This document shows positions 9,195 to 19,600 of a stretch of 64,000 nucleotides of DNA, piece after piece. The stretch comes from Dickeya poaceiphila (GTDB lineage Bacteria; Pseudomonadota; Gammaproteobacteria; Enterobacterales; Enterobacteriaceae). The stretch covers positions 3,782,001-3,846,000 of the forward strand of contig NZ_CP042220.2 of NCBI RefSeq assembly GCF_007858975.2, in the 5' to 3' direction. The translations under genes were made by a program, and so were the position numbers. Below the pieces are notes generated by a model, which did no database searches, was not told the origin of the DNA, and saw only the letters and a list, made by a program, of their open reading frames with translations. The first letter of the stretch is position 1, and each line of letters starts with the position of its first letter.

Positions 9195-12100
9195 AACGAA
9201 ATTTCCTCAATGTCGTCGCAGGATTGAGCCTGTTGCAACCAGCCAGCCAGCGCATCAGCCTGTTCGCCGAAAGCCCGATGATTAAGCAACAAGGCAATCG
9301 GAACCTCGACATTCAGATAGCGGCTGAGTTGTTGACGCAACTGCACTACGAGCAGGGAATTTCCGCCCAAGCTGATAAAGTGCGCCTCGCGATTCTGTGG
9401 ACGCTGCCCCAAAACCTGCTGCCATATATCCGCCAGTTGCTGTTCGTCCTCACGTTGCAGAGGTTGCGACTGTTTCTCGCCGAAGGCAGGCAACGGCAAT
9501 GCGCGGCGATCAATTTTTCCATTTGGGGTTTGCGGCAATGTCGGCAATGCCAGCCAGGCGCTGGGCAACATCCACTCAGGCAGTGTTTTCGCCAGTTGGC
9601 GGCGTAGCTCGCCGGAACCGGGCTCCTCTCCCGCCGGAACATACCAGGCGGCAAGCTGTTTCTGCCCGGTGGCGTTCTCCACCACACTAACCACAGCCTG
9701 CTGGATACCCGGCGCGCGCAACAGGCAACGCTCAACCTCACCGGTTTCAATGCGATAACCGTTCAGTTTTATCTGGTGATCCAGACGGCCCAGGTAGACT
9801 AATCGCCCATCCGCCAGACGACGCACCCGATCCCCTGTGCGATAGGCGCGGGTTTCCAGATGGCGGAGCGCGGCAGGTACGGTAAAGGCCGCCGCGTTAA
9901 GTTCGGGGCGTTGCAAATAGCCTTGCGACAATTTCTCCCCGGCCAGCCACAACTCTCCCGGCATGTTTTGCGCCACTGGCTGCTGGACGCTATCCAGCAC
10001 GTATGCCCTGGTGCCAGGCAATGGCGTGCCAATGGTTTCATCACCACCGGCATAGCGGCGAGCGCAGGTGGAATAGACGGTATCTTCGGTCGGACCATAC
10101 AGATCCAGTAATCGCAGCAGTGGTGCCTGACTCAGCAGCCGGTCAACCAGCGTCTGGCGGAAAGGCTCGCCAGCCACCAGCGCCACCTGAGCCTGCAACG
10201 GGAAGGCTCCGGCCTGCAACAGCGCCTCCACGGCGGAGGGCACGGTATTGACCAGAGAAACATCAAGCGAACGCTCCGCCAGATCGAGAATACGTTCGAC
10301 GATCACGCAGCACGTTCCGAGACACAGCGGAACAAAGCATTCAAACACGGACAAATCGAAGCAGATGGATGTCGATGCCAGAATCCGCGCACGTTCCCTG
10401 TCGCTCAGACAGGTCTGCGCCCAGTCCAGCAACGCCGAAATATTGCCCTGCGTCACCTGCACGCCTTTCGGTCTGCCGGTGGAGCCTGAGGTGTAAAGCA
10501 CGTAGGCAATAGCATCAAGACTGGCCGCCACCAGCGGACGCGAAACCTCCGGCCGCAGATCGACTGGCGTAATAACATGATGTTCGGGGAATAACGCCGG
10601 ATCGCGCGCCATAACAATCCGGCACTGGCTGTCCTCCATCATCATGGCCAGCCTGTCTGGCGGATAGCTGAGATCCATCGGCACGTAACAGGCACCAGCA
10701 GCATGAATCGCCAGCATCGCTGCTGGCAGATGACGGTCGCGCGTCATCGCCAGGCCAATGCGTTCCCCCGGCCTGACATGCTGATGCTGCAACAACGCGG
10801 TATAACCTTGCGCCAGCGCCAGCAGTTGAGCGTAGCTGCAGGCTCCACTGGCGTCCTCGACTGCGGTAGCATCAGGGGATAACGCCGCCTGGCGACGGAA
10901 ACGGCTAATCACATCCTGGTGGCTCAGTTGGGGTGTGACCGGGCGGGTCAACAGGCCCATTTCAGCCTGTTCAGCCAATGACAGGTAACAAATCTGGCCG
11001 ATGGCGATATCTGGCCGCAGCAGCGCTTCATGCAGCCATTGCTGTAAATGTGCCAGTAAGCGTTGCGCGCTGTGGCTGTCGCACTGCAGCGGATCAAACT
11101 CCAGCTCCAGCACTATCTGTTGTGGCGACGGGAATGCCAGCAGTGAAAACTGGCTTTGCGCCGCCGCTGCGGGAATAAACGGCGGACAATCAGGCTGTTC
11201 ACTCTGACAGGCGAACACGGCATGGTAGAGATTATCGCGCTGAGGCTGCCGCCGCCGCACCTGTTCCAGCAACGAAATATAGGGCAGAAAGCGATGACGA
11301 AGCAGCAGATGAGTGTGCGAGCTGACTTGCTCAAGCAGCGTTTTCAGCGTGGTGTCATCATCAACGTGCAACGCCAGTGGCAAAATATTAACTGCATTAC
11401 CCAGCCAGCGGGCTTGCTGAGGCGCGCGCACGGAAACCGGTATGCCAAGCGCCAGTCGCGTTTCACCGCTATATCGCGCCAGCAGAGCAGCAAAGGCGGC
11501 GGCTAACAGCACATGCAGCGTAGTCCCGGCCTGCTGTGCATATTGCTTTAATGCCTGCGTTTCAGCGGCGGCCAGCGTGTGACGCACACTGGCCAGCGCC
11601 GCCGGTTGTACCGGTTTCGCCAGATTAAAATCTGGTCGTTCCGGCATGGCGCACAGCGCATCCAGCCAGCCAGCATCGGCCTGCAGATCGGGACGAGCGC
11701 TGCTGTGCAGGCTTCCGAGCATCAACGGCAAACGGCTGGCTGCCGGTAAACACTGTTCCCCAGCGAGCAGTTGGCGCAAATCGTGCAACAATGTCTGCGC
11801 GGCCATATGATCAATAATCATATGGTGAACCGCTAATGCCAGTTGCACGCCTTGTCCCTGCCCGGTTAGCAGGGCGCAACGCCACGCTGGGCTGACAGTC
11901 AAATCAAAGGGACGCGCACGGAAATCCAGCAACCATGCTGACCGCTGTGCGGACGTCCAGTCGCTAGCGTCCACGCATTCCAGCTTCACTCCCGCCCCGC
12001 TAAGCCAGCCGGAATCCGTCAGCGTCGCCGCCAGTTGCGGGTGCGCCGCGCTGAGCAGATCTAACGTCTGCTGCACCTGCTCTGGCGAGTGGTGCGGTGA

Positions 12101-14164
12101 CAGCGTCAGGAAGGTCGCCAGGTTGTAGCATGACGCGTCGGGCTGCGTCTGTTGATGTAGCCAGATCGCTTGTTGCCAGGGCGTCACCGCTGCATTTTCC
12201 ACTGGAGGTTCCTCCTCCGGCACAGTCTCCATCGCAGGTAAGGCCGCAAGCTGCTGCTCCAGTTTTTCCAGCGTCAAATCGGCCAGCAACCAGTCGAGCG
12301 GAATAGTGCGGGCTAACCGCTGCTGCAACAAGGTGTGCAATTCAAGCCGGAGCAGTGAATCAACACCCAGCATACTTAAGGTATGCCGGGGCTGAGGGCT
12401 TAACCCTTTAGCCGCAAGCAGAGTGAAAAGCGCGGAAGAAGATCTGGCGTCAGAGGCTTCACTACGGCATGGCAAGCCAAGCGGAGCAAGATTTCCCGCC
12501 TGCCACTGGCTGCACATATAGCGACGACGCAGTTTGCCGCTGGAGGTTTTGGCCACGCTTCCCGGTTTCACCGCCACCAGATGCGCCAGCGTCAAACCAT
12601 GGCGTCCGGCAACGGCGCTACGCGCCTGCTCCAGCGCTTGTACGGCATCAAACCGGCGCACCGCGCTGCGTCGCACTTCCTGTACCACGACCAGTTCGTC
12701 ACCACTCATAAACGCCACGCCGCCCCCCGTGACAAACTGGCTGTCACTGCTCTGCACGGTGTATTCAATATCCTGCGGATAGTGGTTACGGCCACGAACA
12801 ATCAACACGTCTTTCAGACGCCCGGTGACATACAGCTGACCATCACGCAAAAAGCCCAGATCGCCAGTACGCAGATAGCTCGTCTCAGCATCATCTGCCA
12901 GTGCGGCCAGCAAGGTGGCATTCGCCTCTGACGCATTCCAGTATCCGCGGCTGATGCTGTCACCGCGCAGCCAAATCTCCCCCACCCTGCCATCGGCACA
13001 ACGCGTCCGCCGTTCCGGATCGGCGATAATCAGCTGAGTTCCGCCCCACAGCTGGCCGCTGCTTACCAGCGTGGTGCCATCAGTGGTTGTCGTCAGTTGC
13101 GCTACCCCGGCGCTGAGCCGTTCGCTGTCAACATGCAGGGTCGTCGCCGGTTGCCCCGCTACATTGCCCGATACAAACAGCGTCGCTTCCGCCAGCCCAT
13201 AGCAGGGATACAGCGCGCCGTGTCGCAAGCCGTAGTGCGCATAGGCAGCCTGAAAGCGCGCCACGGTTTCACTGCGAATCGGCTCCGCGCCATTATAGGC
13301 AACGTCCCAGCGGGAAAGATCGAGGCCTGCGCGCTCCTCCTCGCTGATGTTATTGACACAAAGGGCGTAGGCAAAATCGGGTCCGCCGCTACAGGTCACT
13401 CCCGCGTCAGAAATCAGGCGCAACCAGCGGACAGGCTTTTGCAAAAACGCCATCGGCGGCATCAGCCAACAGCTGACGCCCAGATAGAGCGGCTGCATCA
13501 CGTTGCCGATGAGTCCCATATCATGAAACAACGGTAACCAGCTGGCGAATACCGTATGGTCGCCATTGCCCATCCCCTGTCGGATAGCACACTGATTACT
13601 CATCAGATTGGCATGGGTGACAATCACACCTTTTGGGTCACCGGTAGAGCCGGAAGAGTATTGTAAGAAAGCAATGTCTTCTCCGGTCAACGCTGGCGCC
13701 CACCATGCGTCAACATCGCCACGCTGCGCGTCTTCGATACAGCGTAGTGCAAACGCGTCAGCTTCACTCTCACGCCGCACATCATCCAGCGTTTCATGGT
13801 TGGTGAGGATGGTGGTCGCCTGGCTACTGGCGATAAGTTTTTGCAGGCGATCACTCTTCGAGCGATTGTTGCCCGGTGGATAGGCGGAAACCGCTATCAC
13901 ACCGGCATATAAACAGCCGAAAAACGCCACGATAAAATCGATTCCGGGGCGAAATTGCAGCAGTACCGGCTGCTTACTCAGGCCCTGTTGCTGCAGCATC
14001 AGTGCGGTCAGGCGCGCCTGTCTGTCCAGTTCAGCATAACTGAGTGACGTGGCGACCTTTTCACCATCAGGCAAATAGTAAAAAGCGACCGTATCCGGGC
14101 GCTTCTGCGCCCAATACTGAATAACATGATGAAAGCAGGGGAAATTTTCGACCGGGGACGACAT
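9191..14164 (-). CDS. FAAL-ACP-C-A-T hybrid synthetase
   Basis: 1657-residue loading protein. It starts with a fatty acyl-AMP ligase domain (YSSGSTGDPKG at 169-179, SWLPLFHDMGLIG, YGLAEATL), followed by an acyl carrier with GVDSLL (Ser603), a condensation domain with HHMIIDH at 780-786, an adenylation domain with YTSGSTGRPKG at 1224-1234, and a carrier with LGGNSLL (Ser1603). The FAAL should activate a free fatty or polyketide acid as acyl-AMP and load it onto the adjacent ACP. The adenylation specificity reads D-L-F-N-L-A-L-V-Y, close to an alanine-type code as I remember it. The C-terminus ends in an acidic tail (CDDIEEISL) suited to the TubC docking domain of the next protein. The start MSSPVENF is chosen because AGGAGG lies 7 nt upstream; an ATG two codons earlier overlaps the upstream stop and is an alternative. 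Confidence 0.93.
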   Translation of the reverse strand: MSSPVENFPCFHHVIQYWAQKRPDTVAFYYLPDGEKVATSLSYAELDRQARLTALMLQQQGLSKQPVLLQFRPGIDFIVAFFGCLYAGVIAVSAYPPGNNRSKSDRLQKLIASSQATTILTNHETLDDVRRESEADAFALRCIEDAQRGDVDAWWAPALTGEDIAFLQYSSGSTGDPKGVIVTHANLMSNQCAIRQGMGNGDHTVFASWLPLFHDMGLIGNVMQPLYLGVSCWLMPPMAFLQKPVRWLRLISDAGVTCSGGPDFAYALCVNNISEEERAGLDLSRWDVAYNGAEPIRSETVARFQAAYAHYGLRHGALYPCYGLAEATLFVSGNVAGQPATTLHVDSERLSAGVAQLTTTTDGTTLVSSGQLWGGTQLIIADPERRTRCADGRVGEIWLRGDSISRGYWNASEANATLLAALADDAETSYLRTGDLGFLRDGQLYVTGRLKDVLIVRGRNHYPQDIEYTVQSSDSQFVTGGGVAFMSGDELVVVQEVRRSAVRRFDAVQALEQARSAVAGRHGLTLAHLVAVKPGSVAKTSSGKLRRRYMCSQWQAGNLAPLGLPCRSEASDARSSSALFTLLAAKGLSPQPRHTLSMLGVDSLLRLELHTLLQQRLARTIPLDWLLADLTLEKLEQQLAALPAMETVPEEEPPVENAAVTPWQQAIWLHQQTQPDASCYNLATFLTLSPHHSPEQVQQTLDLLSAAHPQLAATLTDSGWLSGAGVKLECVDASDWTSAQRSAWLLDFRARPFDLTVSPAWRCALLTGQGQGVQLALAVHHMIIDHMAAQTLLHDLRQLLAGEQCLPAASRLPLMLGSLHSSARPDLQADAGWLDALCAMPERPDFNLAKPVQPAALASVRHTLAAAETQALKQYAQQAGTTLHVLLAAAFAALLARYSGETRLALGIPVSVRAPQQARWLGNAVNILPLALHVDDDTTLKTLLEQVSSHTHLLLRHRFLPYISLLEQVRRRQPQRDNLYHAVFACQSEQPDCPPFIPAAAAQSQFSLLAFPSPQQIVLELEFDPLQCDSHSAQRLLAHLQQWLHEALLRPDIAIGQICYLSLAEQAEMGLLTRPVTPQLSHQDVISRFRRQAALSPDATAVEDASGACSYAQLLALAQGYTALLQHQHVRPGERIGLAMTRDRHLPAAMLAIHAAGACYVPMDLSYPPDRLAMMMEDSQCRIVMARDPALFPEHHVITPVDLRPEVSRPLVAASLDAIAYVLYTSGSTGRPKGVQVTQGNISALLDWAQTCLSDRERARILASTSICFDLSVFECFVPLCLGTCCVIVERILDLAERSLDVSLVNTVPSAVEALLQAGAFPLQAQVALVAGEPFRQTLVDRLLSQAPLLRLLDLYGPTEDTVYSTCARRYAGGDETIGTPLPGTRAYVLDSVQQPVAQNMPGELWLAGEKLSQGYLQRPELNAAAFTVPAALRHLETRAYRTGDRVRRLADGRLVYLGRLDHQIKLNGYRIETGEVERCLLRAPGIQQAVVSVVENATGQKQLAAWYVPAGEEPGSGELRRQLAKTLPEWMLPSAWLALPTLPQTPNGKIDRRALPLPAFGEKQSQPLQREDEQQLADIWQQVLGQRPQNREAHFISLGGNSLLVVQLRQQLSRYLNVEVPIALLLNHRAFGEQADALAGWLQQAQSCDDIEEISL

Positions 14165-14166
14165 AC

Positions 14167-15456
14167 TCATGCCTCCTCTGCACCAAAATGACGACGGAAT
14201 GCAGCGATGGCGGATGCAGGAACACGCCAGAAACCACAATGCAAATTGGCCGCCTGGTAGCCACGTTCGACCAATGCCTGGTAGTGCGTGACCGCGTGCT
14301 GCGGCTCCACCATGCCCAGCGTCGCGGGATAATCAAATTTGCCGGAAAACAGGCTGGAGAGAATACAACCGGTAATATGATGCGCGTTATCGTCATCCGC
14401 CGGGTATTGCAGTGCCCATTCCAGCGCTTTTGGCACGTAGATACGATGTTGAATCTCACCAGGCGCGCGCAATGCGCCACCTTCGGTAAACAGGATATCG
14501 CTCTGAGTTTCAAGGCGCTCAATCGCCTGTGCGACATCAAAGCAGTGAGGGTCCGAGTCATCGACAATCAGCGAGCCTGGACGCAGGCGTGCCACATCCA
14601 CCACGTTCGGCACATTCGTCGCACCAACTAATGTCGTCGCCTGATAGATCTCTTCCGGACAAGTGCGCTGCGAAGGTGCAAAGCGCAGTTCGCCCTGATA
14701 ATGCAGCTCTTCGCGCAAATAACGCATTAATGTTTCCAGCGCATCACGCCGCGTGTAGAGATCGCACAATGTCAGGCTGCGAGGATGCGGCAGAACCGTC
14801 AACATCAGAGACAACGCAGCGGTACCCACCGATCCCAGGCCAATAAAGCTCAGATCTTCATCAGCCAAATCACGCCCTGCCGACTGTAACAGTTTCTGCA
14901 AAGACAGCACCACCGCCGAGGTGGTGGTGGCATGTCCGGTGGTAATCAACGGCTGGTTCGCCTGATGGCGAATTGCCTGACCATAGCGCGTCGCCGATGG
15001 AATCAGCCCGGTCAGTGAAACAGCACGGGCGCCTAGTGAATGCGCAATATGAAGACTCTGTTCAACCAGCCGGACGATATCGCCGCTTTGCGAATAGATT
15101 TGCCCGTAAGTACGCGGCAGCGTCAGCGTGGCAATACGCCCTTCAGGCAACTGGCGAATATTGCTGAGCAACGGCAAGTCGCCACAAATACCGTGGGTGA
15201 TATCGCGCAAATTGAAACCTTTCCCTACCACACGATCATTCAGGCAGGTAATGGACACCGCATCCACCGGCGCCTCTTCACCTGCGGCAAAAAGCGTCAG
15301 CAATGGCCGCTGATCAAGAATCAGCCATGGCGCAAGCCTCGTTTCCAGTGCCTCTTGCGCGTCATTGCTGGTTTTGGCGCGCTGTGACAACTGGGCCAGC
15401 AGTTTATTTTTTAACTCAGGAGTCAGGGTCGGCAGGGACGAAGAGACACTGGACAT
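14167..15456 (-). CDS. NAD(P)-binding reductase, long-chain acyl-ACP reductase-like
   Basis: 429-residue soluble protein with a Rossmann fold: GLGSVG at 206-211 and an acidic residue at the end of the next strand (LTLCDLY, Asp232). The surrounding pattern (SLTGLIPSATRYG, then TTGHATTTSAVV before the glycine loop) recalls cyanobacterial-type aldehyde-forming acyl-ACP reductases. That would fit reduction of a carrier-bound thioester to an aldehyde or alcohol. The N-terminus (LPTLTPELKNKLLAQLSQRA) looks like a short helical docking segment and resembles the N-terminus of the neighbouring monooxygenase. It starts 1 nt after the monooxygenase stop. Family assignment is from pattern memory; the dehydrogenase fold is firm, the substrate inferred. 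Confidence 0.65.
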   Translation of the reverse strand: MSSVSSSLPTLTPELKNKLLAQLSQRAKTSNDAQEALETRLAPWLILDQRPLLTLFAAGEEAPVDAVSITCLNDRVVGKGFNLRDITHGICGDLPLLSNIRQLPEGRIATLTLPRTYGQIYSQSGDIVRLVEQSLHIAHSLGARAVSLTGLIPSATRYGQAIRHQANQPLITTGHATTTSAVVLSLQKLLQSAGRDLADEDLSFIGLGSVGTAALSLMLTVLPHPRSLTLCDLYTRRDALETLMRYLREELHYQGELRFAPSQRTCPEEIYQATTLVGATNVPNVVDVARLRPGSLIVDDSDPHCFDVAQAIERLETQSDILFTEGGALRAPGEIQHRIYVPKALEWALQYPADDDNAHHITGCILSSLFSGKFDYPATLGMVEPQHAVTHYQALVERGYQAANLHCGFWRVPASAIAAFRRHFGAEEA

Positions 15457-15457
15457 A

Positions 15458-16612
15458 TCAGTTTACCTTTTGCTCACGAAAGTGGGTGGGCGCTAATTCG
15501 CGCAACAGCGCCAGACTGGTCAACGTGGCGTCGAGGGGGATACCAAAATCAATCAGACAGGCGATTTCATTCACCCCCATGGCGCTCAGGGTATGGGTCA
15601 AACGGCGGCATTTTTCGACCGGGCCAAACAACGCGGCCTGTTCAAAATAGCGTTCGAAAGCAAAGTCGAGAAACTGCGCTTTGTTGGCATTCACATTCTG
15701 GCGAATATCCGCCTCCACCAGGTTGTCGTATTGCCGGATATAGCCTTCGAGATAGCGCAGCATGGGTGCGCGAACCAGCTCCTTTGCCCGCTGAATATCA
15801 TTATCCAGATAGGTATGCAGCATGATGCTAATCACCCCGCTCTGCGGATCGAATCCCGCCCGCTCACGCGTCTGACGATAGTTATGAATATTCTCTTCCA
15901 GCAGACTGAGAGAATGTCCCAACATGCACAGCACATTGCACCCTTGCTCTCCGGCACGGCGCCACCCTTCAGGTGAACTACAGGTCAGCCAGTAGCGCAA
16001 CGTTGGCTGAATCGGTCGCGGCCATGTGCGCACCTCGACGCTCTCCCCGTCCACGCCCGGAATGGCGACCGCCTCGCCGCGCCACAGGCGTTGCATCTGT
16101 TGCATACCGCTGGCGACACGTTCACGCCGGTCATGCCAGGCTTCGGGCAGTAAAGCAAAGTCCCCTTTATGCCATCCGCTGGCCAGCGCCAGCGCCACGC
16201 GACCGCCGGAGAGGTTATCGACTACCGACCACTCCTCGACAATCCGCACCGGATTATGCAGCGGCACCACGACGCTGCCGGCGCGGAGTTCCAGGTTTTC
16301 AGTGCGTACCGCCAGCGCTGCGGCCAGAACCGAAGGATTCGGGTACAAGCCGCCAAAAGGGGTGAAATGGCGTTCAGGCAACCAGATAGCGTTGATACCG
16401 TGCTTATCGCCAAATTCAGCACAGCGAAACAGCATGTCGTATTTATTAACCGCCCCCTCTTCATCGTTAGCCGAGAAAAAAAACAGGCTAAAATCAAGCT
16501 CGCCTGCTGCCTCTGGCAGTGGCTGCTGCGCTCGTTTAGCACTGCGCTGGCGCAGTTGCTCTCGCTGTTGCGGGGTTAATCCCGCCAGTTTTTCTTTGAG
16601 AAAGTCATTCAT
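15458..16612 (-). CDS. Luciferase-like FMN-dependent monooxygenase (MupA type)
   Basis: 384-residue bacterial luciferase-like monooxygenase of the type often found inside or beside NRPS/PKS genes. Supporting blocks are DFSLFFFSAN, GINAIWLPERHF, GSVVVPLHNPVRIVEEW and ALASGWHKGDFAL. Such enzymes use reduced flavin and oxygen to hydroxylate or cleave carrier-bound intermediates. A 30-residue helical leader (LAGLTPQQREQLRQRSAKRA) precedes the barrel and may dock it to a synthase. The ATG overlaps the PKS stop by 4 nt (ATGA). Oxygenation of the growing chain is inferred from family and context. Confidence 0.88.
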   Translation of the reverse strand: MNDFLKEKLAGLTPQQREQLRQRSAKRAQQPLPEAAGELDFSLFFFSANDEEGAVNKYDMLFRCAEFGDKHGINAIWLPERHFTPFGGLYPNPSVLAAALAVRTENLELRAGSVVVPLHNPVRIVEEWSVVDNLSGGRVALALASGWHKGDFALLPEAWHDRRERVASGMQQMQRLWRGEAVAIPGVDGESVEVRTWPRPIQPTLRYWLTCSSPEGWRRAGEQGCNVLCMLGHSLSLLEENIHNYRQTRERAGFDPQSGVISIMLHTYLDNDIQRAKELVRAPMLRYLEGYIRQYDNLVEADIRQNVNANKAQFLDFAFERYFEQAALFGPVEKCRRLTHTLSAMGVNEIACLIDFGIPLDATLTSLALLRELAPTHFREQKVN

Positions 16613-19600
16613 GACGCCTGTCCCTGCTCTTCCTGCAACAGCGCGTACAGCTCCTCTTCGGAGAACTCACCCAACGCTTCCAGCAACACACTCAGCTCTG
16701 CGCTATCTACGCTATTCAGCAGACGCTGTTCGACCAGAGCCGTGAGATCGCTGATGGTGGCGGCGTGAAGTAACTCAGACAGATGAATTTCACAGCCAAA
16801 GTGAGCGTTAACTTTGCTGACAATCTGCAAAGCCCAGAGTGAGTTACCTCCCAGGTCAAAAAAGTTTTCATCCGGGCTGATAGCCGGTAAAGCCAGCACG
16901 TCCTGCCAGATAGCGGTGATCTGTTGCTGAACGTCATTCTGTGGTTCCGTACTGCTTGCATCAGATTGTTTCATCGTGAGGTTCTCCGCTGAGGAAAATT
17001 TACGGGATTCAACCTGCGGGGCAATCAGCTGGCTGAAAAGGGATTGGATCTCTTGCTGACTGCAATACTCTTTGCCGTCGAGGCTCAGAGTGACGCCGCC
17101 GGTCGCCAGAAGCTGGCTCAGATGCGCGGTGTCAGCCACAGGATGAGGTTCTGCCCAGTGATAGCTGCGCTCAAAGGCGTAGCCTGGCAGACGAAAACGT
17201 TGCAGATCTAACGGCGCAGTCATCAATCCGCTCAGATCGATAGCCTGGCCATGCGCCCACAACTCGCCAGCGGCCTGCAACAGCGCGGAGACTGACTGCT
17301 CTGCCCGCGAGGCATGAGGCTGGCTGCTGATAACCGTCGCAGCAGGTAAAACGCCGCGCGCCAGCGATGCCAATACCGTACCGGGGCCACACTCCAGAAA
17401 AATATCCACACCCTGAGCGGCGGCACATTCCAACCCGGCAGCGAATTGCACTGGACGACGAAGATGTTCCGCCCAATATTGTGCTGAAAGCGCCTGCTCT
17501 TCGCTCAGCAACTGGCCGGTCACATTGGACACAATCGGGATTGAAGGGAAATGACGTGGCGTGGCAGCCACTGCCTGGGCTAACTCGGTCGCTGCCGGTA
17601 GCATTGCCGCAGTATGAAAGGCGTGGGAGGTATGCAGGAGGCGGTAGGCGATGCCCTGTGTTTCCAGTTGCCGGCTAAGCTGTTCAAGCAGCACCGCATC
17701 GCCGCCCACCACACAAGCGTTATGCTGGTTGATAACGGCAATCTCCAGCTCCGGCGGCAGTTGCTTTTGCAACGCTGGCGCGTCTAATGCCACGGACAAC
17801 ATGCGTCCGGGCCTTGCCGCCTGCATCAAACGGCCACGCAGACAAACCAGGCGCATGGCGTCATCCAGTGAAAATATTCCCGCCAGACAGGCGGCCACCC
17901 ATTCGCCAATGCTGTGGCCCAATAACACCGTTGGCTCAATCCCCTGCTGACGCCACCACTGCGCCAGCGCCCAACTGGTAGCGAACAGCGTCGGCTGGGC
18001 ATATTCCGTCAACATCAACGTTTCGCTTTCTGACATCAGCAGTGGCAGCAGTTCGCCGCCGCCGTGGCGGCGCATACTCTGCCCCGCCTCATCAAGCCAG
18101 TTGCGGAAGTCGGCGCATTGCCGGTACAGCGGCAGCGTCATTTGCGTATGTTGCGAACCCTGCCCAGGGAACAAAAATGCCACATCACCAGCGCCAGCGA
18201 CCGCTGCGGTTACCGGCCGCACCGTCTGCAACGATTTCACCGCCTGCGCGATATTTTCAGCGACAATCGCAGCGCGACAAGCAAAATGACTACGGGTCGA
18301 TGCCAGCGTGGTGGCGAAACCGGGCAACTCCGCATCGCTGCGCGATGCCAGCGCCGCAGCAAGCTGGTGGCACTGGTTCTCCAGCGCGGCGGGACTTTTC
18401 GCCGACAGCACCAGCAGTGATGCGTGGCTCGCCGGTAATGGCGATGCAGTGACCTCAGGGGGTTGTTGCAGGATCAGATGTACATTTGTGCCACCGATAC
18501 CGAAACTACTGACTGCGGCTTGCCGTGGTTTTTTGCCGGGTTGCCAGGGTTCCGCCTGCTGTGGGATACGGAACGGCGACTGGGTTAATTTCAGCGCGGG
18601 GTGAGGCGTTTCGCAATGCGCCAGTGGTGGAATCACCCCCTCCCGCACTGCGCAACACGCCTTAATCAACCCTGTCACGCCAGCTGCCGCCCCCAGATGG
18701 CCGATATTTGCCTTGATGGAACCCAATGCGCAAAAACCGCTGCGGTCAGTGTAGGGATTCCACGCCTGCGTAAGGGCGGAAATCTCAATGGAGTCGCCCA
18801 GTTGCGTACCAGTGCCATGAGTTTCCACATAGCCGATATCTTCCACATCCGCTTCTGCCACCGCCAGCGCTTCCGTAATCACACGCGCCTGTCCGCTGAC
18901 GCTGGGGGCAGAGTATCCCACTTTGTCATTGCCATCGCTGTTGACCGCACTGCCGAGGATCACGCCATGGATAGCATTACCATCACGTAATGCATCATCC
19001 AGCCGTTTCAGCGCCACCAGTGCAACGCCAGCACCATCAATCGTGCCATTAGCATCCATTGAGAAGGGGCGGCACAGGCCATCCGGTGATAAAAAACCGC
19101 CGGGGATCGCCAACTGGGATTCGGGTTGAAACGCCGGGATCGCCGCCCCTCCGGCAAGCGCGACATCGCACTCCCAGGTGAGCAGGCTGTTACAGGCTAA
19201 ATGAACGGCAAGCAGCGACGTTGAACAGGCGGTATTGACGCTAATGGCCGGCCCACCCAGTCCTAAACGGTAAGCAATCAGCGTTGCTGCACTGTCTTTG
19301 CGGTTCATCATTTGCAAGTAATCAGCCCCCAGCGCGGCTAAATGGCGGGGGTTGTGCTGCAAATGTTCTTCAAAATAACGGGAGTGGCGCACGCCAGCGA
19401 AGATACCGGTGCGTAAACGCTGGTGTTCCTGACAGGCATTCGCCTGCTCCAGCGCCAGCCAGGCTTGCTCCATCAGCAAGCGAAGCTGAGGATCCAGCGC
19501 TTCAGCTTCAATCGGGGTATAACCAAAAAAAGCAGCGTCGAACCATTCCGGATGAGTTAATAGTGGTCGGCGATGTATCCAGTTCTGCCCAGGTCTTTCC

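Noticed and set aside
8390..9196. Long plus-strand frame (268 codons) opposite the NRPS start
   Set aside because: Composition rich in Pro, Arg and Ala typical of antisense frames; the opposing condensation domain is unambiguous.
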